Below, piece by piece: positions 27,471 through 36,600 of a DNA stretch of 64,000 nucleotides (its first letter is position 1; the number at the start of each line of letters is the position of its first letter). A program made the translations under genes and the position numbers. Below the pieces are notes generated by a model. The model searched no databases. It was not told where the DNA came from and was given only the letters and a program-made list of their open reading frames with translations. This DNA comes from Chitinophaga niabensis (GTDB lineage: Bacteria; Bacteroidota; Bacteroidia; Chitinophagales; Chitinophagaceae): positions 1,550,001 through 1,614,000 of the forward strand of contig NZ_FSRA01000001.1 in the NCBI RefSeq assembly GCF_900129465.1. Direction: 5' to 3'.

Positions 27471-27506
27471 TTTGGTGGATAAAATACCTTATCGTAATAT
27501 TGCGAT
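27471..27506 (+). promoter_or_regulatory. arsR promoter with ArsR-type operator
   Basis: TTTG (27471-27474), 20 nt, TAATATTG (27495-27502; one mismatch to TAnnTTTG). The operator ATCGTAATATTGCGAT (27491-27506) is a palindrome with one mismatched pair and covers the -7 box. It ends 2 bp before the arsR ATG, so the transcript should be nearly leaderless and repression is by promoter occlusion. Confidence 0.7.
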
Positions 27507-27508
27507 AT

Positions 27509-27838
27509 ATGGGCGCAACTAAAACAGACCTCTTTACGAAACAACAGAACGATATAGCCAATATGGCGAAGGCACTCGCGCATCCGGCGCGTATTGCCAT
27601 CCTGCAATACCTGGTGAAAAAGAACGCCTGTGTATGCGGGGATATCGTAGAGGAGCTGGGGCTGGCGCAGGCTACTACTTCCCAGCATTTAAAAGAACTG
27701 AAGAATGCAGGGATCATCCAGGGAGATATAGATGGGGTGAGCGTTTGCTATTGCATCAATCCAAAGGTCTGGAAACAATATCATGATATATTTCAATCCT
27801 TCTTTAAAGACATTACGCTAAGCGGTAAATGCTGCTAG
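27509..27838 (+). CDS. arsR: ArsR/SmtB-family metalloregulator
   Basis: 109 residues from the ATG at 27509. A longer frame starting at 27317 runs through the promoter and into copA and is not used. The winged helix is clear: [14 protein letters not shown], then C41-V-C43-GDIVEEL as the helix-3 metal site of ArsR type, then [16 protein letters not shown] as the recognition helix. Extra cysteines at 80, 82 and 108-109 (SGKCC) could join arsenite binding. It represses by binding the palindrome over its own promoter and probably a second copy at the arsM start. It leads an operon with arsM, arsC and a monooxygenase gene. Confidence 0.9.
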   Translation: MGATKTDLFTKQQNDIANMAKALAHPARIAILQYLVKKNACVCGDIVEELGLAQATTSQHLKELKNAGIIQGDIDGVSVCYCINPKVWKQYHDIFQSFFKDITLSGKCC

Positions 27839-27858
27839 CTATTTTTTTACCCTAATAA

Positions 27859-27874
27859 ATCGCAATAATACGAT
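27859..27874. promoter_or_regulatory. Second ArsR-type operator at the arsM start
   Basis: ATCGCAATAATACGAT. Read on the other strand it matches the arsR operator at 15 of 16 positions. It overlaps the first bases of the arsM ATG (27873), so binding could block read-through or an internal promoter in the arsR-arsM gap. Confidence 0.65.
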
Positions 27875-28691
27875 GAAGGAATTAGTTAAACAGAAATACA
27901 CGGAGATCGCCTTACAGGATAAGGCGGAAAATCAGGCATCCTGCTGTGGTGCCGGCGCCTGTTCTACAGAAGTATATAACATCATGAGTGATGATTATGG
28001 TGCATTAGCAGGTTATAACCCGGATGCAGACCTGGGGCTGGGATGCGGATTACCTACTGAGTTTGCGCAGATCAAAAAAGGGGATACTGTTATAGACCTT
28101 GGCAGTGGTGCAGGGAATGATTGTTTTGTTGCCCGGCATGAAACAGGAGAGACGGGGAAAGTGATCGGCATCGACTTTACACCTGCTATGCTGGAAAAGG
28201 CCCGGAAGAATGCAGAAAAGCTGGGCTTTAATAACGTGGAGTTCCGGGAAGGAGATGTAGAAAACATCCCTGTATCGGACGATATAGCTGATGTGGTAGT
28301 GAGCAATTGTGTGTTGAACCTGGTACCGGATAAGGATGCTGTATTGAAGGATATTTACCGCGTTTTAAAACCCGGAGGTCATTTTAGTATCTCGGATATC
28401 GTGCTGGCAGGCGCGCTTCCGGAGAACATTCAGCAGGCTGCTGAAATGTATGCCGGATGTGTTTCCGGTGCAATTCAAAAGCAAACGTACCTTGACCTGA
28501 TCAAAACGAATGGCTTTTCTAAAATAATGCTTCAGAAAGAAAAGACAATTCATATTCCGGATGATATCCTTTCCGCTTATTTATCTGCTGAAGAGATAAA
28601 ACAATTCAGGGAAAGTGGTACAGGTATTTACAGTGTTACGGTGTATGCGGAAAAACCTGTTTGTGGATGTGGCCCTGATTGCTGCAGTTAA
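27873..28691 (+). CDS. arsM: Arsenite S-adenosylmethionine methyltransferase
   Basis: 272 residues. Rossmann motifs for SAM binding: VIDLGSGAGND and VIGIDFTPAML. The three cysteines needed for As(III) methylation are in place: Cys58 in GLGCGLP, Cys146 in SNCVLNLV and Cys196 in MYAGCVSGA. Extra Cys clusters lie at the N-terminus (CCGAGAC) and the C-terminus (CGCGPDCCS). It converts arsenite to methylated, partly volatile arsenicals in the cytoplasm. It is second in the ars operon, 34 bp after arsR, with an ArsR operator across its start. In the absence of a pump gene in the operon, methylation may be the main route of detoxification. Confidence 0.92.
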   Translation: MKELVKQKYTEIALQDKAENQASCCGAGACSTEVYNIMSDDYGALAGYNPDADLGLGCGLPTEFAQIKKGDTVIDLGSGAGNDCFVARHETGETGKVIGIDFTPAMLEKARKNAEKLGFNNVEFREGDVENIPVSDDIADVVVSNCVLNLVPDKDAVLKDIYRVLKPGGHFSISDIVLAGALPENIQQAAEMYAGCVSGAIQKQTYLDLIKTNGFSKIMLQKEKTIHIPDDILSAYLSAEEIKQFRESGTGIYSVTVYAEKPVCGCGPDCCS

Positions 28692-28701
28692 AACAGGAAC
28701 C

Positions 28702-29118
28702 ATGCAGAAAGTATTAGTGCTTTGCACCGGTAACAGTTGCCGGAGCCAGATGGCAGAAGGTTATCTCCGGTATTTTGCCGGCAGCCAGGCTGAAATTTAC
28801 AGTGCCGGTGTGGAAACACATGGGGTGAACCCGAAAGCTATCGCTATCATGGCGGAGGACGGAATAGACATTTCCGGGCATACTTCCAACAACATCAGTG
28901 AATACACAGGGATTGATTTTGACTATGTGATCACTGTTTGCGATAATACTAAAGAGCGATGCCCCGTTTTTCCCTCTAAAGCAATAAAGTTCCACCACAA
29001 TTTTCCTGATCCTGCAAAGTCAACAGACATGGAAGAATTCAGAAGGGTAAGAGAACTCATTAAAGAATATTGTGAGAAATTCGTGGAAGAGAACCTGGAA
29101 ACACATGGAACCATATGA
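28702..29118 (+). CDS. arsC: Arsenate reductase, LMW-phosphatase/thioredoxin type
   Basis: 138 residues from the ATG at 28702; a longer frame inside arsM (28615) is ignored. The P-loop is C8-TGNSC-R14 (CX5R) and the redox pair is Cys80 and Cys87 in CDNTKERCP, matching the triple-cysteine relay of the thioredoxin-coupled ArsC. The catalytic Asp is expected in FPDPAK. It reduces arsenate to arsenite, the substrate of ArsM. It lies 10 bp after arsM and its 3' end overlaps the next gene by 14 bp. Confidence 0.9.
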   Translation: MQKVLVLCTGNSCRSQMAEGYLRYFAGSQAEIYSAGVETHGVNPKAIAIMAEDGIDISGHTSNNISEYTGIDFDYVITVCDNTKERCPVFPSKAIKFHHNFPDPAKSTDMEEFRRVRELIKEYCEKFVEENLETHGTI

Positions 29119-30142
29119 TGTAATTGTGATAGGAGGCGGGCAAAGTGCCCTGGCAACAGGCTATTATTTACGGCGTACAGCGCTCAGGTATGTAATGCTT
29201 GACAGGGAAGAAGCTCCCGGTGGTGCATGGCAGCATGCATGGGATTCACTGACCCTTTTTTCTCCGGCATTATGGTGTTCATTACCGGGTGTGATCATGC
29301 CCGGTGGAAAAGAGCATTACCCGGGGAAACAGGAAGCCGTAGATTACCTGGCTGCTTATGAAGAAAGATATCGCTTACCGGTGATCAGGCCCGTAGAAGT
29401 GAAGCGTGTAAGCAAAGAGAATGGATTATTTGTAGTGCATACAAACGGGGATACTTACTATGCGAAAGCAGTGGTCAGTGCTACAGGGAGTTATCATTCA
29501 CCCATTATGCCAGACATTCCTGGCAGGGAAGTATTCAAAGGAAGGGTACTTCACTCTGCTGAATATATGGGACCATCCGGATTTTCAGGTAAACGGGTAG
29601 CCGTGGTAGGCGAAGGAAATTCCGGGGCGCAGATCCTCGCTGAACTGTCTGCAGTAACAGATACATTATGGATCACGCGTAATGCCCCGGAATTCCTGCC
29701 GGACCATGTAGATGGAAAATACCTGTTTGATGCCGCCACGCAATTGTATGAAGCTAAACAACGGGGAGAAGAGCTGCAACCTCCGTCATTGGGGCATATA
29801 GTGATGGTACCTGCTGTAAAGGAAGCCAGGGAACGTAATGTATACAAAACATGGCTGCCTCCATTCGATACTTTCACACCAGGTGGTATTGCCTGGAAGG
29901 ATGGGCGTAAAGAACAGGCTGATATTGTGATCTTTTGCACCGGATTCAAACCCACACTTTCACACCTGGCACCCATTTTTAACGGTCATAAAATAGCCAC
30001 CAAAGGTACCCGCGCACTTGAAGCAGATGGCCTTTGGCTGGTAGGCTACGGCTCCTGGACGGGTTTTGCTTCTGCCACTATTATCGGCGTAGGCAGAACG
30101 GCTAAACGAACGGTAGAAGAAATAGCCGCCTTTATACAATGA
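29105..30142 (+). CDS. Flavin-dependent monooxygenase, ArsO-like
   Basis: 345 residues from the ATG at 29105, inside the end of arsC. The N-terminal FAD motif is DVIVIGGGQSALATGYYL and a second Rossmann motif for NADPH is VAVVGEGNSGAQIL. The FCTGFKP strand near 285 is typical of Baeyer-Villiger/FMO-like enzymes. Family members named ArsO occur in ars operons and are linked to organoarsenical or thiol oxidation, but their chemistry is not settled. Its place and overlap in this operon make a role in arsenic metabolism likely. The C-terminus overlaps the convergent oxidoreductase gene by 11 bp. Confidence 0.8.
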   Translation: MEPYDVIVIGGGQSALATGYYLRRTALRYVMLDREEAPGGAWQHAWDSLTLFSPALWCSLPGVIMPGGKEHYPGKQEAVDYLAAYEERYRLPVIRPVEVKRVSKENGLFVVHTNGDTYYAKAVVSATGSYHSPIMPDIPGREVFKGRVLHSAEYMGPSGFSGKRVAVVGEGNSGAQILAELSAVTDTLWITRNAPEFLPDHVDGKYLFDAATQLYEAKQRGEELQPPSLGHIVMVPAVKEARERNVYKTWLPPFDTFTPGGIAWKDGRKEQADIVIFCTGFKPTLSHLAPIFNGHKIATKGTRALEADGLWLVGYGSWTGFASATIIGVGRTAKRTVEEIAAFIQ

Positions 30143-31028
30143 GCGCTACCTTACCCCTTGTTTCCCTGCCTTCTATTGCCTGATGTGCTTTGGCCGCATC
30201 TGCAAAAGGATAGGTGGTTAAAGGAAAGGCCAGTTTGCCTTCTCTTACCAGGCGGGTCAATTCATTAAACCATTGCTGCTTTTGTTCAAAAGATACAGCG
30301 TAGATAGTAGATCCGATTATCTTATTCGATCGGTACATCAATTGCTGTACGTTGATATTCGTTGGTTGCATAGCTGTGCCTCCATATACGATCATCGTTC
30401 CATGAGGTGCCAGTTTAGCAACCAGCGTCGCAGCTGTTCCTCCACCAATTGCATCCAGTATCACATTTGCTTCCATGTCTATAACATCATTGTAATGCAG
30501 TGAATGTGTTGCTCCTAATGCACTGGTGTATTGTTGTTTTTCTTTGCTGCCGCTGAGTGCAATAATGGTTTTAATACCTTTCAGTTTTGCCAGCTGAATA
30601 GCAAAGGAACCTACACCGCCTGCCGCCGCCGTGATGATAATAGATGATGGGGCGCCGGATTGGGAGAGGAGATGTTGCGCTGTTAAACCTTGTACCAGCA
30701 AACCATTACCCGTGGGCAGATCATCCGGTACCAGGAAGGCCTGGCTGGCAGGAATGGTGGCATACTCCGCATAACCTTCTGTAGCGTAACCGGTTACTCT
30801 CTGGCCTGCCTGTAAGTGTTTTACATTGCCGCCCACCTGCTCAATGACGCCTTCTATCTCTCCGGGCATGACAGGCTGTGGTTTAGGGTAAATGCCTTTC
30901 CGTATCAGCAGGTCTGCATAATTGATACCGATCGCCGTTGTTCTTACCAATACTTCATCCGGCTGAGGGAGAGGTATGGATGATGATATTATTTCCAGTA
31001 CTGAATTTGTTGCTGTAATAGCCTGCAT
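30132..31028 (-). CDS. Zinc-independent quinone oxidoreductase / MDR-family alcohol dehydrogenase
   Basis: 298 residues from the ATG at 31028 (a longer version needs TTG). The N-terminal GroES-like fold carries GINYADLLIRKGIYP. The NADPH motif is AAAGGVGSFAIQLAK. The zinc-binding residues of alcohol dehydrogenases are absent, which places it with the NADPH:quinone reductases (QOR/zeta-crystallin type). It probably reduces quinones or alpha,beta-unsaturated carbonyls in the cytoplasm. It diverges from an HxlR regulator, a common pairing for electrophile-responsive reductases. Confidence 0.85.
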   Translation of the reverse strand: MQAITATNSVLEIISSSIPLPQPDEVLVRTTAIGINYADLLIRKGIYPKPQPVMPGEIEGVIEQVGGNVKHLQAGQRVTGYATEGYAEYATIPASQAFLVPDDLPTGNGLLVQGLTAQHLLSQSGAPSSIIITAAAGGVGSFAIQLAKLKGIKTIIALSGSKEKQQYTSALGATHSLHYNDVIDMEANVILDAIGGGTAATLVAKLAPHGTMIVYGGTAMQPTNINVQQLMYRSNKIIGSTIYAVSFEQKQQWFNELTRLVREGKLAFPLTTYPFADAAKAHQAIEGRETRGKVALIV

Positions 31029-31074
31029 ATGAATGGTTATTTTGGAAACCAAAGGTCAAAGCATTTTGCTATAC

Positions 31075-31110
31075 TTTTACTATGGGTTACCTTTAGGAAA
31101 GTTAGTAAAA
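31075..31110. promoter_or_regulatory. Inverted repeat in the divergent HxlR / oxidoreductase promoter
   Basis: TTTTACTA (31075-31082) and TAGTAAAA (31103-31110), perfect 8-bp arms separated by 20 nt, placed 10 bp before the HxlR start. The inner GGTTACC (31085-31091) is also palindromic. A plausible regulator site for the divergent pair, not demonstrated. Confidence 0.4.
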
Positions 31111-31120
31111 TTCGAAAAGT

Positions 31121-31477
31121 ATGTCATTAATAACCATTGGTCCGGAAGAGACCTGCAAAGCAAAAGGACTGGCCTTTAGAGATGCAATAGACCTGCTGAG
31201 CGGGAAATGGAAGATATGTATCTTACAGGTATTATCCAGGGGCGGCCGGCGTTTCAAAGACCTGGAGGAACAGGTATGGGGCATTACACCTAAAGTTCTT
31301 ACAAAAGAGTTGCAGGAGCTGGAAATGAACTTTTTAGTAATGAGAACGGTGAATAATACGAAACCGGTTACTGTTTCCTATGAACTCACGGATCATGCGT
31401 ATAGTACACAAAAAGTGATTGCCGCATTGGTGGAATTTGGAACAGCGCACCGGAAGCTGGTAAAAGAAAACTTCTGA
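31121..31477 (+). CDS. HxlR-family transcriptional regulator
   Basis: 118 residues. CKAKGLAFRDAIDLLSGKWKICILQVL contains the family Cys and GKW signature. RFKDLEEQVWGITPKVLTKELQEL is the recognition region and VSYELTDHAYS is the wing. It is divergent from the quinone oxidoreductase with 92 bp between starts, so that gene is the likely target. It is followed within 3 bp by a small membrane protein and a methyltransferase, which may form an operon with it. Confidence 0.9.
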   Translation: MSLITIGPEETCKAKGLAFRDAIDLLSGKWKICILQVLSRGGRRFKDLEEQVWGITPKVLTKELQELEMNFLVMRTVNNTKPVTVSYELTDHAYSTQKVIAALVEFGTAHRKLVKENF

Positions 31478-31480
31478 CAG

Positions 31481-31702
31481 ATGGAGATAGTATTTTTCCA
31501 CCTCCTGGGCAGATTGTATTTATTTCTCCGTTACAGGAATATAGAAAAGAGGAAAGCTGTTTTAGCGGAAAAATATGCCGGCTTCTATAGCGGGGCAGGA
31601 AGCGACGTGATCCTCAGGCCTTTTGCACTCATTGGCTTTTTGCTGATGCTGGTGTTTATTGCAGCAGTGATATATGGTGCCATCGTACACGGTATTTCAT
31701 GA
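31481..31702 (+). CDS. Small membrane protein of unknown function
   Basis: 73 residues. It has an N-terminal aromatic amphipathic stretch (VFFHLLGRLYLFLRY), a charged middle (RNIEKRKAVLAEKYAG) and one clear membrane helix (PFALIGFLLMLVFIAAVIYGAIV). It starts 3 bp after the HxlR gene and its stop overlaps the next start (ATGA at 31699-31702), which supports it being a real coupled gene. I do not recognise a family. Confidence 0.7.
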   Translation: MEIVFFHLLGRLYLFLRYRNIEKRKAVLAEKYAGFYSGAGSDVILRPFALIGFLLMLVFIAAVIYGAIVHGIS

Positions 31703-32190
31703 AAATAAACGAAAGATTCACCTGGGCAGTTGATGTACTGAACATCAAACCATCCGATCACCTGTTAGAGATCGGCTGCGGCGCGGGTATTTTAGCGGAG
31801 CAAATAGGAGGCCGGCTAACAGCAGGTACGATCACTGCGATAGACAGCTCCGCGGCCATGATTAAGATAGCCAGCCGGAAAAATATTGCTAACGCGCATT
31901 TCATTACCAGTGATTTTGCCAGTGCGGCACTTCCTGGAAACGCCTATCATAAAATATTGGCTTTTAATGTGAACTTCTTCTGGAAAGACCCGGCCACCGA
32001 ATTAGCCCTGATCAGGAAATACCTCAAACGCAACGGAAAGTTATATGTGTTTTACCAGGCACCCTATGATATTACCATCACAGCAGCAAAACCCATAGAA
32101 GAAAAATTACGCAGCCAGGGATACAAGATCGTTGACACCATTTTTAAAAAATTGAGCCCGGCATCCGCCTTTTGCATTGTTGCTACATAA
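31699..32190 (+). CDS. Class I SAM-dependent methyltransferase
   Basis: 163 residues, a short Rossmann-type methyltransferase core. Motif I is LLEIGCGAGILAEQI, motif II TITAIDSSAAMI and motif IV FNVNFFW. The substrate-binding additions are minimal, so the acceptor is unknown. It is translationally coupled to the small membrane protein upstream. The final hydrophobic strand (SAFCIVAT) closes the fold, so it is not truncated. Confidence 0.85.
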   Translation: MKINERFTWAVDVLNIKPSDHLLEIGCGAGILAEQIGGRLTAGTITAIDSSAAMIKIASRKNIANAHFITSDFASAALPGNAYHKILAFNVNFFWKDPATELALIRKYLKRNGKLYVFYQAPYDITITAAKPIEEKLRSQGYKIVDTIFKKLSPASAFCIVAT

Positions 32191-32199
32191 ATTTGCCTT

Positions 32200-32790
32200 A
32201 TGACCAGCTTCGAACAATTCCGGAAAGCCGTAAACACCGTCTCTCCAATAACTGACCAGGACTGGGCATTATGCCATCCCGGCCTGCGGTATTTAGAAGT
32301 ACCAAAAGGAACTTCCTTTATCGAAGAAGGAAAGGTTTACAAAGAGATCGGCTTTGTGTTAAAAGGATTGTTACGTGCCTATTACCTCATAGATGGAGAG
32401 GAGATCAACTGCCAGTTCTTTTTCGAAGGCCACTGGCCCAAAGCCTACCATAGCTTCCTTACCCAAACGCCCAGCCGTATGTGGATAGAAGCCATGGAAG
32501 ATACAGCACTTCTCCTGATCAGTTATGATCACCTGCAATACCTGTTCAAAGAAAGCAATAACTGGCAGCGCTTTGGCCGTATAGCCAGTGAAAACGCTTT
32601 CGTAGTGGCCCAGCTCCGCAGCGAAATGTTATTACTGGATAAACCGGAAACCCGTTACCAGAACCTGCGCAACATTCACCCGGAAATACTGGAAAGAGTA
32701 CCCCTCTATCATCTTGCCTCCTATATTGGTGTTAAACAACCCTCCCTGAGCCGTATAAGAAGAAGGCTTGCCACTAAGCAAAGATTATAA
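32200..32790 (+). CDS. Crp/Fnr-family transcriptional regulator
   Basis: 196 residues. The N-terminal cyclic-nucleotide-binding-like beta-roll runs about 25-125 (VPKGTSFIEEGKVYKEIGFVLKGLLRAYYL, then INCQFFFEGHW). The C-terminal HTH region has VPLYHLASYIGVKQPSLSRIRRRL. The PRER-type cAMP-binding Arg/Ser pair is not evident, so the ligand, if any, is unlikely to be cAMP. This Bacteroidota subgroup commonly regulates nearby stress or transport genes. It is 9 bp after the methyltransferase. A palindrome TATAACCcaGGTTATA (32786-32801) overlaps its stop codon. Confidence 0.88.
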   Translation: MTSFEQFRKAVNTVSPITDQDWALCHPGLRYLEVPKGTSFIEEGKVYKEIGFVLKGLLRAYYLIDGEEINCQFFFEGHWPKAYHSFLTQTPSRMWIEAMEDTALLLISYDHLQYLFKESNNWQRFGRIASENAFVVAQLRSEMLLLDKPETRYQNLRNIHPEILERVPLYHLASYIGVKQPSLSRIRRRLATKQRL

Positions 32791-32835
32791 CCCAGGTTAT
32801 ACAATCCCTCTTCCCGCTGCCCCTAATTTTAAGGT

Positions 32836-33270
32836 ATGAAAAACATATGCATCTTCGTTCTGCTACTGGTATGCGGACAAACAAAAGCACAGGACATGAA
32901 AACAACACCCGTATTGCAATTGCATAAGGAATTATTAGCTGCCATAGCCGCCAAAAATGAACCCTTTCTGCGGGAACATATCCGGCAGGAGTTCCTCTTC
33001 ACCTCTGCCAATGCAGATGTGCTGAACAAGGAAGCTTTCGTGAAAGGCTTTGCAATGAACCCAGCTTTAAAACTTCCTTTATTTGAACCTTCTGGGCAAC
33101 AGGTGATCATGGTGAATGAAACAGCTATTGTAACCGCTGTGGTACACATTAATATCATCAGGGGCAATAATGCCCCGGAGGAACTGTGGGAGCGGATAAC
33201 AGAAACTTATATCCAGGATAAGGGGCAATGGAAATTGCTGGCTTCACAGGCGACCTTTATCAGGCGCTAG
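32836..33270 (+). CDS. Secreted NTF2-like (SnoaL/DUF4440-type) protein
   Basis: 144 residues with signal peptide MKNICIFVLLLVCGQTKAQ. The mature domain has the cone-like NTF2 pattern: helix LHKELLAAIAAKNEPFLREHI, strand FLFTSANADVLNKEAFVKGF, and closing strands AIVTAVVHINII and TETYIQDKGQWKLLASQATFI. NTF2-like proteins bind or isomerise small hydrophobic molecules; no specific activity can be assigned. It is monocistronic, with a palindrome just upstream. Confidence 0.8.
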   Translation: MKNICIFVLLLVCGQTKAQDMKTTPVLQLHKELLAAIAAKNEPFLREHIRQEFLFTSANADVLNKEAFVKGFAMNPALKLPLFEPSGQQVIMVNETAIVTAVVHINIIRGNNAPEELWERITETYIQDKGQWKLLASQATFIRR

Positions 33271-33670
33271 TCAGCACAGAAAACCCTGTTACATACCCCG
33301 CCCCAAAATGTTAATCCTAAAATTATTTGGATTCTTAAAAATCGTGATTATCTTTGTCCTACTAATTTTGTAGACTAATCATTAGATCGGCCAATTGTCC
33401 ACCACCAGCGATTGTTCGGTATATCTTTTATTGTTAAAATTGTTCGACATGAATGCCGAAAAATGTTACAAACCTTGTAGCGTCGGGATGGTGGTTTTAA
33501 TTCTTCCCTCTATTCTTCCAGCCGATTGTTGTTGTTGATTTCTTAGCACTTAGCTCATCACTAAGTTCACCTACTCGTTCGACGAACCAATGAACCGGTT
33601 CGCCACGACCTTCGTGTGCGTACCTGCCAGCCAACCAAGTATCTCGTCTCCGTTTAATTCATAATTATTT
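33271..33670 (+). other. 400-bp intergenic leader of the second SusC gene
   Basis: No gene is visible. TAATTTTG (33363-33370) is a full TAnnTTTG match, though the -33 element is not well placed. If it is used, the transcript carries about 290 nt of leader. The leader contains direct repeats ATTGTTCG (33411-33418, 33439-33446), a hairpin ACTTAG/CTAAGT (33548-33566), the palindrome GTTCGACGAAC (33577-33587) and the palindrome GAACCGGTTC (33592-33601). This is more structure than in the other intergenic stretches and could be a regulatory RNA or a protein-binding cluster. Confidence 0.5.
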
Positions 33671-36600
33671 ATGTCAAAGATCAATGCCAGCCATCGAAAG
33701 CAGCTTTGGGTACTTCCGGGTTTCCTGCTGCTGCTCTTAAGTTTTTCCCTGCAGGCGCAGGACAATCTTTTTCTGAAAGGAAAGGTAACCGCCATTAAAG
33801 ACAAAGGCCCGCTCGGCGGCGCTTCTGTTCACATTAAAGGTACCACGCACGAAATTGCCACCAATGATAAAGGGGAATTTGAATTCCTTACCCGGCAAAG
33901 GTTCCCTGTAGTATTAACCGTGCGCTATGTAGGATACGAAACCCGTGAAATACTGGTGAACGGGCCTTCTTTTATTGATGTGCAGCTTACAGAAAGCGCT
34001 ACCCGGTTAACTGATGTGGTAGTAGTAGGATATGCCACCCAGGAAAGGAAAAACCTGGTAGGTTCTGTTTCAAAGATCGATCCCGCAGAAACAAAGACCA
34101 TCCCTGAAGCCAGCTTTGACGCACAGTTGCAGGGAAAGGCCGCAGGGGTTCAGATCAATTCCAATATCGGGGTGCCGGGCTCTGATGTGTTCATCCGTGT
34201 AAGAGGAGCTACTTCCATCAATGCCAGTAACAGCCCGCTTTATGTGATCGATGGCGTATTCGTCAGCAATGGCAGTTTGCAGAACATTGCGCAGGACAGG
34301 GCTACTTCACCCATTGCAGATATCAATCCTTCTGACATTCAAAGCATACAGGTATTGAAAGATGCGGTGGCCATTGCTATTTATGGTTCCCGCGGCGCTA
34401 ATGGCGTAATCATTGTTACCACCAAACGTGGTAAATACGGACAGAAAGCAAAGATTGAAGTAAATGCTAATGAAGGTTTAGCCTGGGCACCCGCAGACAG
34501 GGTATGGAAAACCACCACCGGCCCTGAACACGCCATGCTCGTAAATGAGTACCGGCGGAATTCCGGCAGTAACGACATCCCTTTCCGTCCTAAAACAGAG
34601 ATCGTGAACGGCGTACCGGGCAGGGGTTTGCCGGAAGAGCAACCTACGTACGACAGGATGCGTTACCTCAACCGCACGGCACACATGCGCAATTATGATA
34701 TCTCCATACAGGGAGGTTCAGATAAAACACGCTATTACATCGGCGGCGGTTATTCCAAACAGGAATCTATCTGGCGGCCAATGGGATTTGAACGTGCCAG
34801 TTTTAAAGTGAACCTGGACCAGAAGATCAACGACAAAGTGACCCTGGGTACAAGCAACACTATCGGCAGAAGTTACAGGGACCAGGCAAGGCCGGCCAAT
34901 GGCGGTAACGGCACGCTCTTACAGGCATCGCTCAACATTCCTACCTATCTGCCCATCTTTGCAGACGACGGAACACCACTGAAGTGGGTGAACTTTGATA
35001 ACATCGCCGTGCTTACCGGTACCGTGAACCTCTGGTCCACCAGCCTGCATTATATCGGCAATACTTATCTCGATATCAGCATCACGGATAAACTGAAGTT
35101 CCATTCCAGCGTAGGCCTGGATTACAATAACTATGAAGAGAATGAATACTGGGATACACGTACCATTTTAGGTGTTTCCGGTGGTAAAGGTACACAGAGT
35201 GTGACCAGCGCTTCCACAGCTATCAATGAACAGACCTTAGCTTATAATACTACCATCAGCAAACATTCCATCGGCGTACTGGTGGGGAATAGCATCCAGG
35301 GTACGGTAGTGAAGAATGTATCTGCCACAGGTACCAATTTTCCGAATAACTCTTATACGCAGATCAGTGCTGCCGCTACGCAAACGGCTTCGCAGTTCAA
35401 AAGCAATAACAACCTGGTGTCCTTTTTCTCCCGTGTGAGCTATGACTATGATCAGAAGTACTATGCTGAGTTCACGGCACGTGCGGATGGATCATCCCGT
35501 TTCGGACCGAACAGGAAGTGGGGATATTTCCCAGCCATCGGTTTATCCTGGCGCGTGAACCAGGAGAAATTCCTGAAAGATGTAAGTGCCGTTAATAACC
35601 TGAAATTAAGACTGAGCTACGGTACTACCGGCAACCAGGATGGTATTGACGACTTTGCCTCCCAGGGTCTCTGGACAGGCGGATATGGTTATGGCGATAA
35701 AGTAGGTGGTGCGGAAGGCCCTGGTACAGCTCCTTTGCAACTCGCCAACCTTGATCTGCATTGGGAAAAGACCACACAGTTCAGCGGAGGGCTGGACCTT
35801 GGTTTATTCAATGATCGTTTATCTGTAGAGTTCAACGTTTATAATAAATACACCACAGATGCCCTGTTAAGGATCGCTACTCCGGCCACTACGGGTTTTG
35901 CTTCTTACATCACCAACTATGGTGAGATCAGCAATAAAGGCTTTGAATTAAGCATCGGTGCTGTGAACATTAAGAATAAAGACTTTTCCTGGAGTACTGA
36001 TTTCAACGTATCCCGCAATGTCAATAAGATTGAAAAGATCCCGGCGGATATTCCTTTTGCAGGTCGTGACCTGATCCGTTTACAGCAAGGCCAGCCGCTG
36101 TATTCTTATTGGTTATACAAACAATTGTATGTAGATCCGAAAACAGGAAATGCTGTATTTGAAGATGTAACCAAAGATGGTAAGATCACTGCGGAAGACC
36201 GCCAGATCGTTGGCAACACCTGGCCGAAGTTCTTCGGAGGGTTTAATAATACACTGAATTACAAAGGCATTGACCTGGGTATCTTCTTTACCTATTCATA
36301 TGGTAACCAGATCTGGAACCATAACAGGATGCTGGGTGAAACCGGTGGTACGCTGGATGCGAACCGTGTATTGCTGGCTTCTCAGTTGAACAGGTGGACT
36401 ACTCCCGGCCAGATCACAGAAACACCCCGGCTCACTGCAGAGAACTATTCCAGGCAGGAGAACAGCCGCTTCCTGGAAGATGGTTCTTTCCTCCGCCTGC
36501 GCGCACTTACATTGGGTTATACCTTACCAAGGGTATTCACCACTAAATATCACATTCAAAAGCTGCGCCTGTACGTCAGCGGAAACAACCTGCTGTTGTT

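Noticed and set aside
27317..27508. N-terminal extension of ArsR
   Set aside because: It runs through the promoter and operator and into copA; the family length fits the ATG at 27509.
33271..33670. tRNA or other stable RNA gene in the SusC leader
   Set aside because: I could not fold a cloverleaf or match a known RNA; only short hairpins and palindromes are present.
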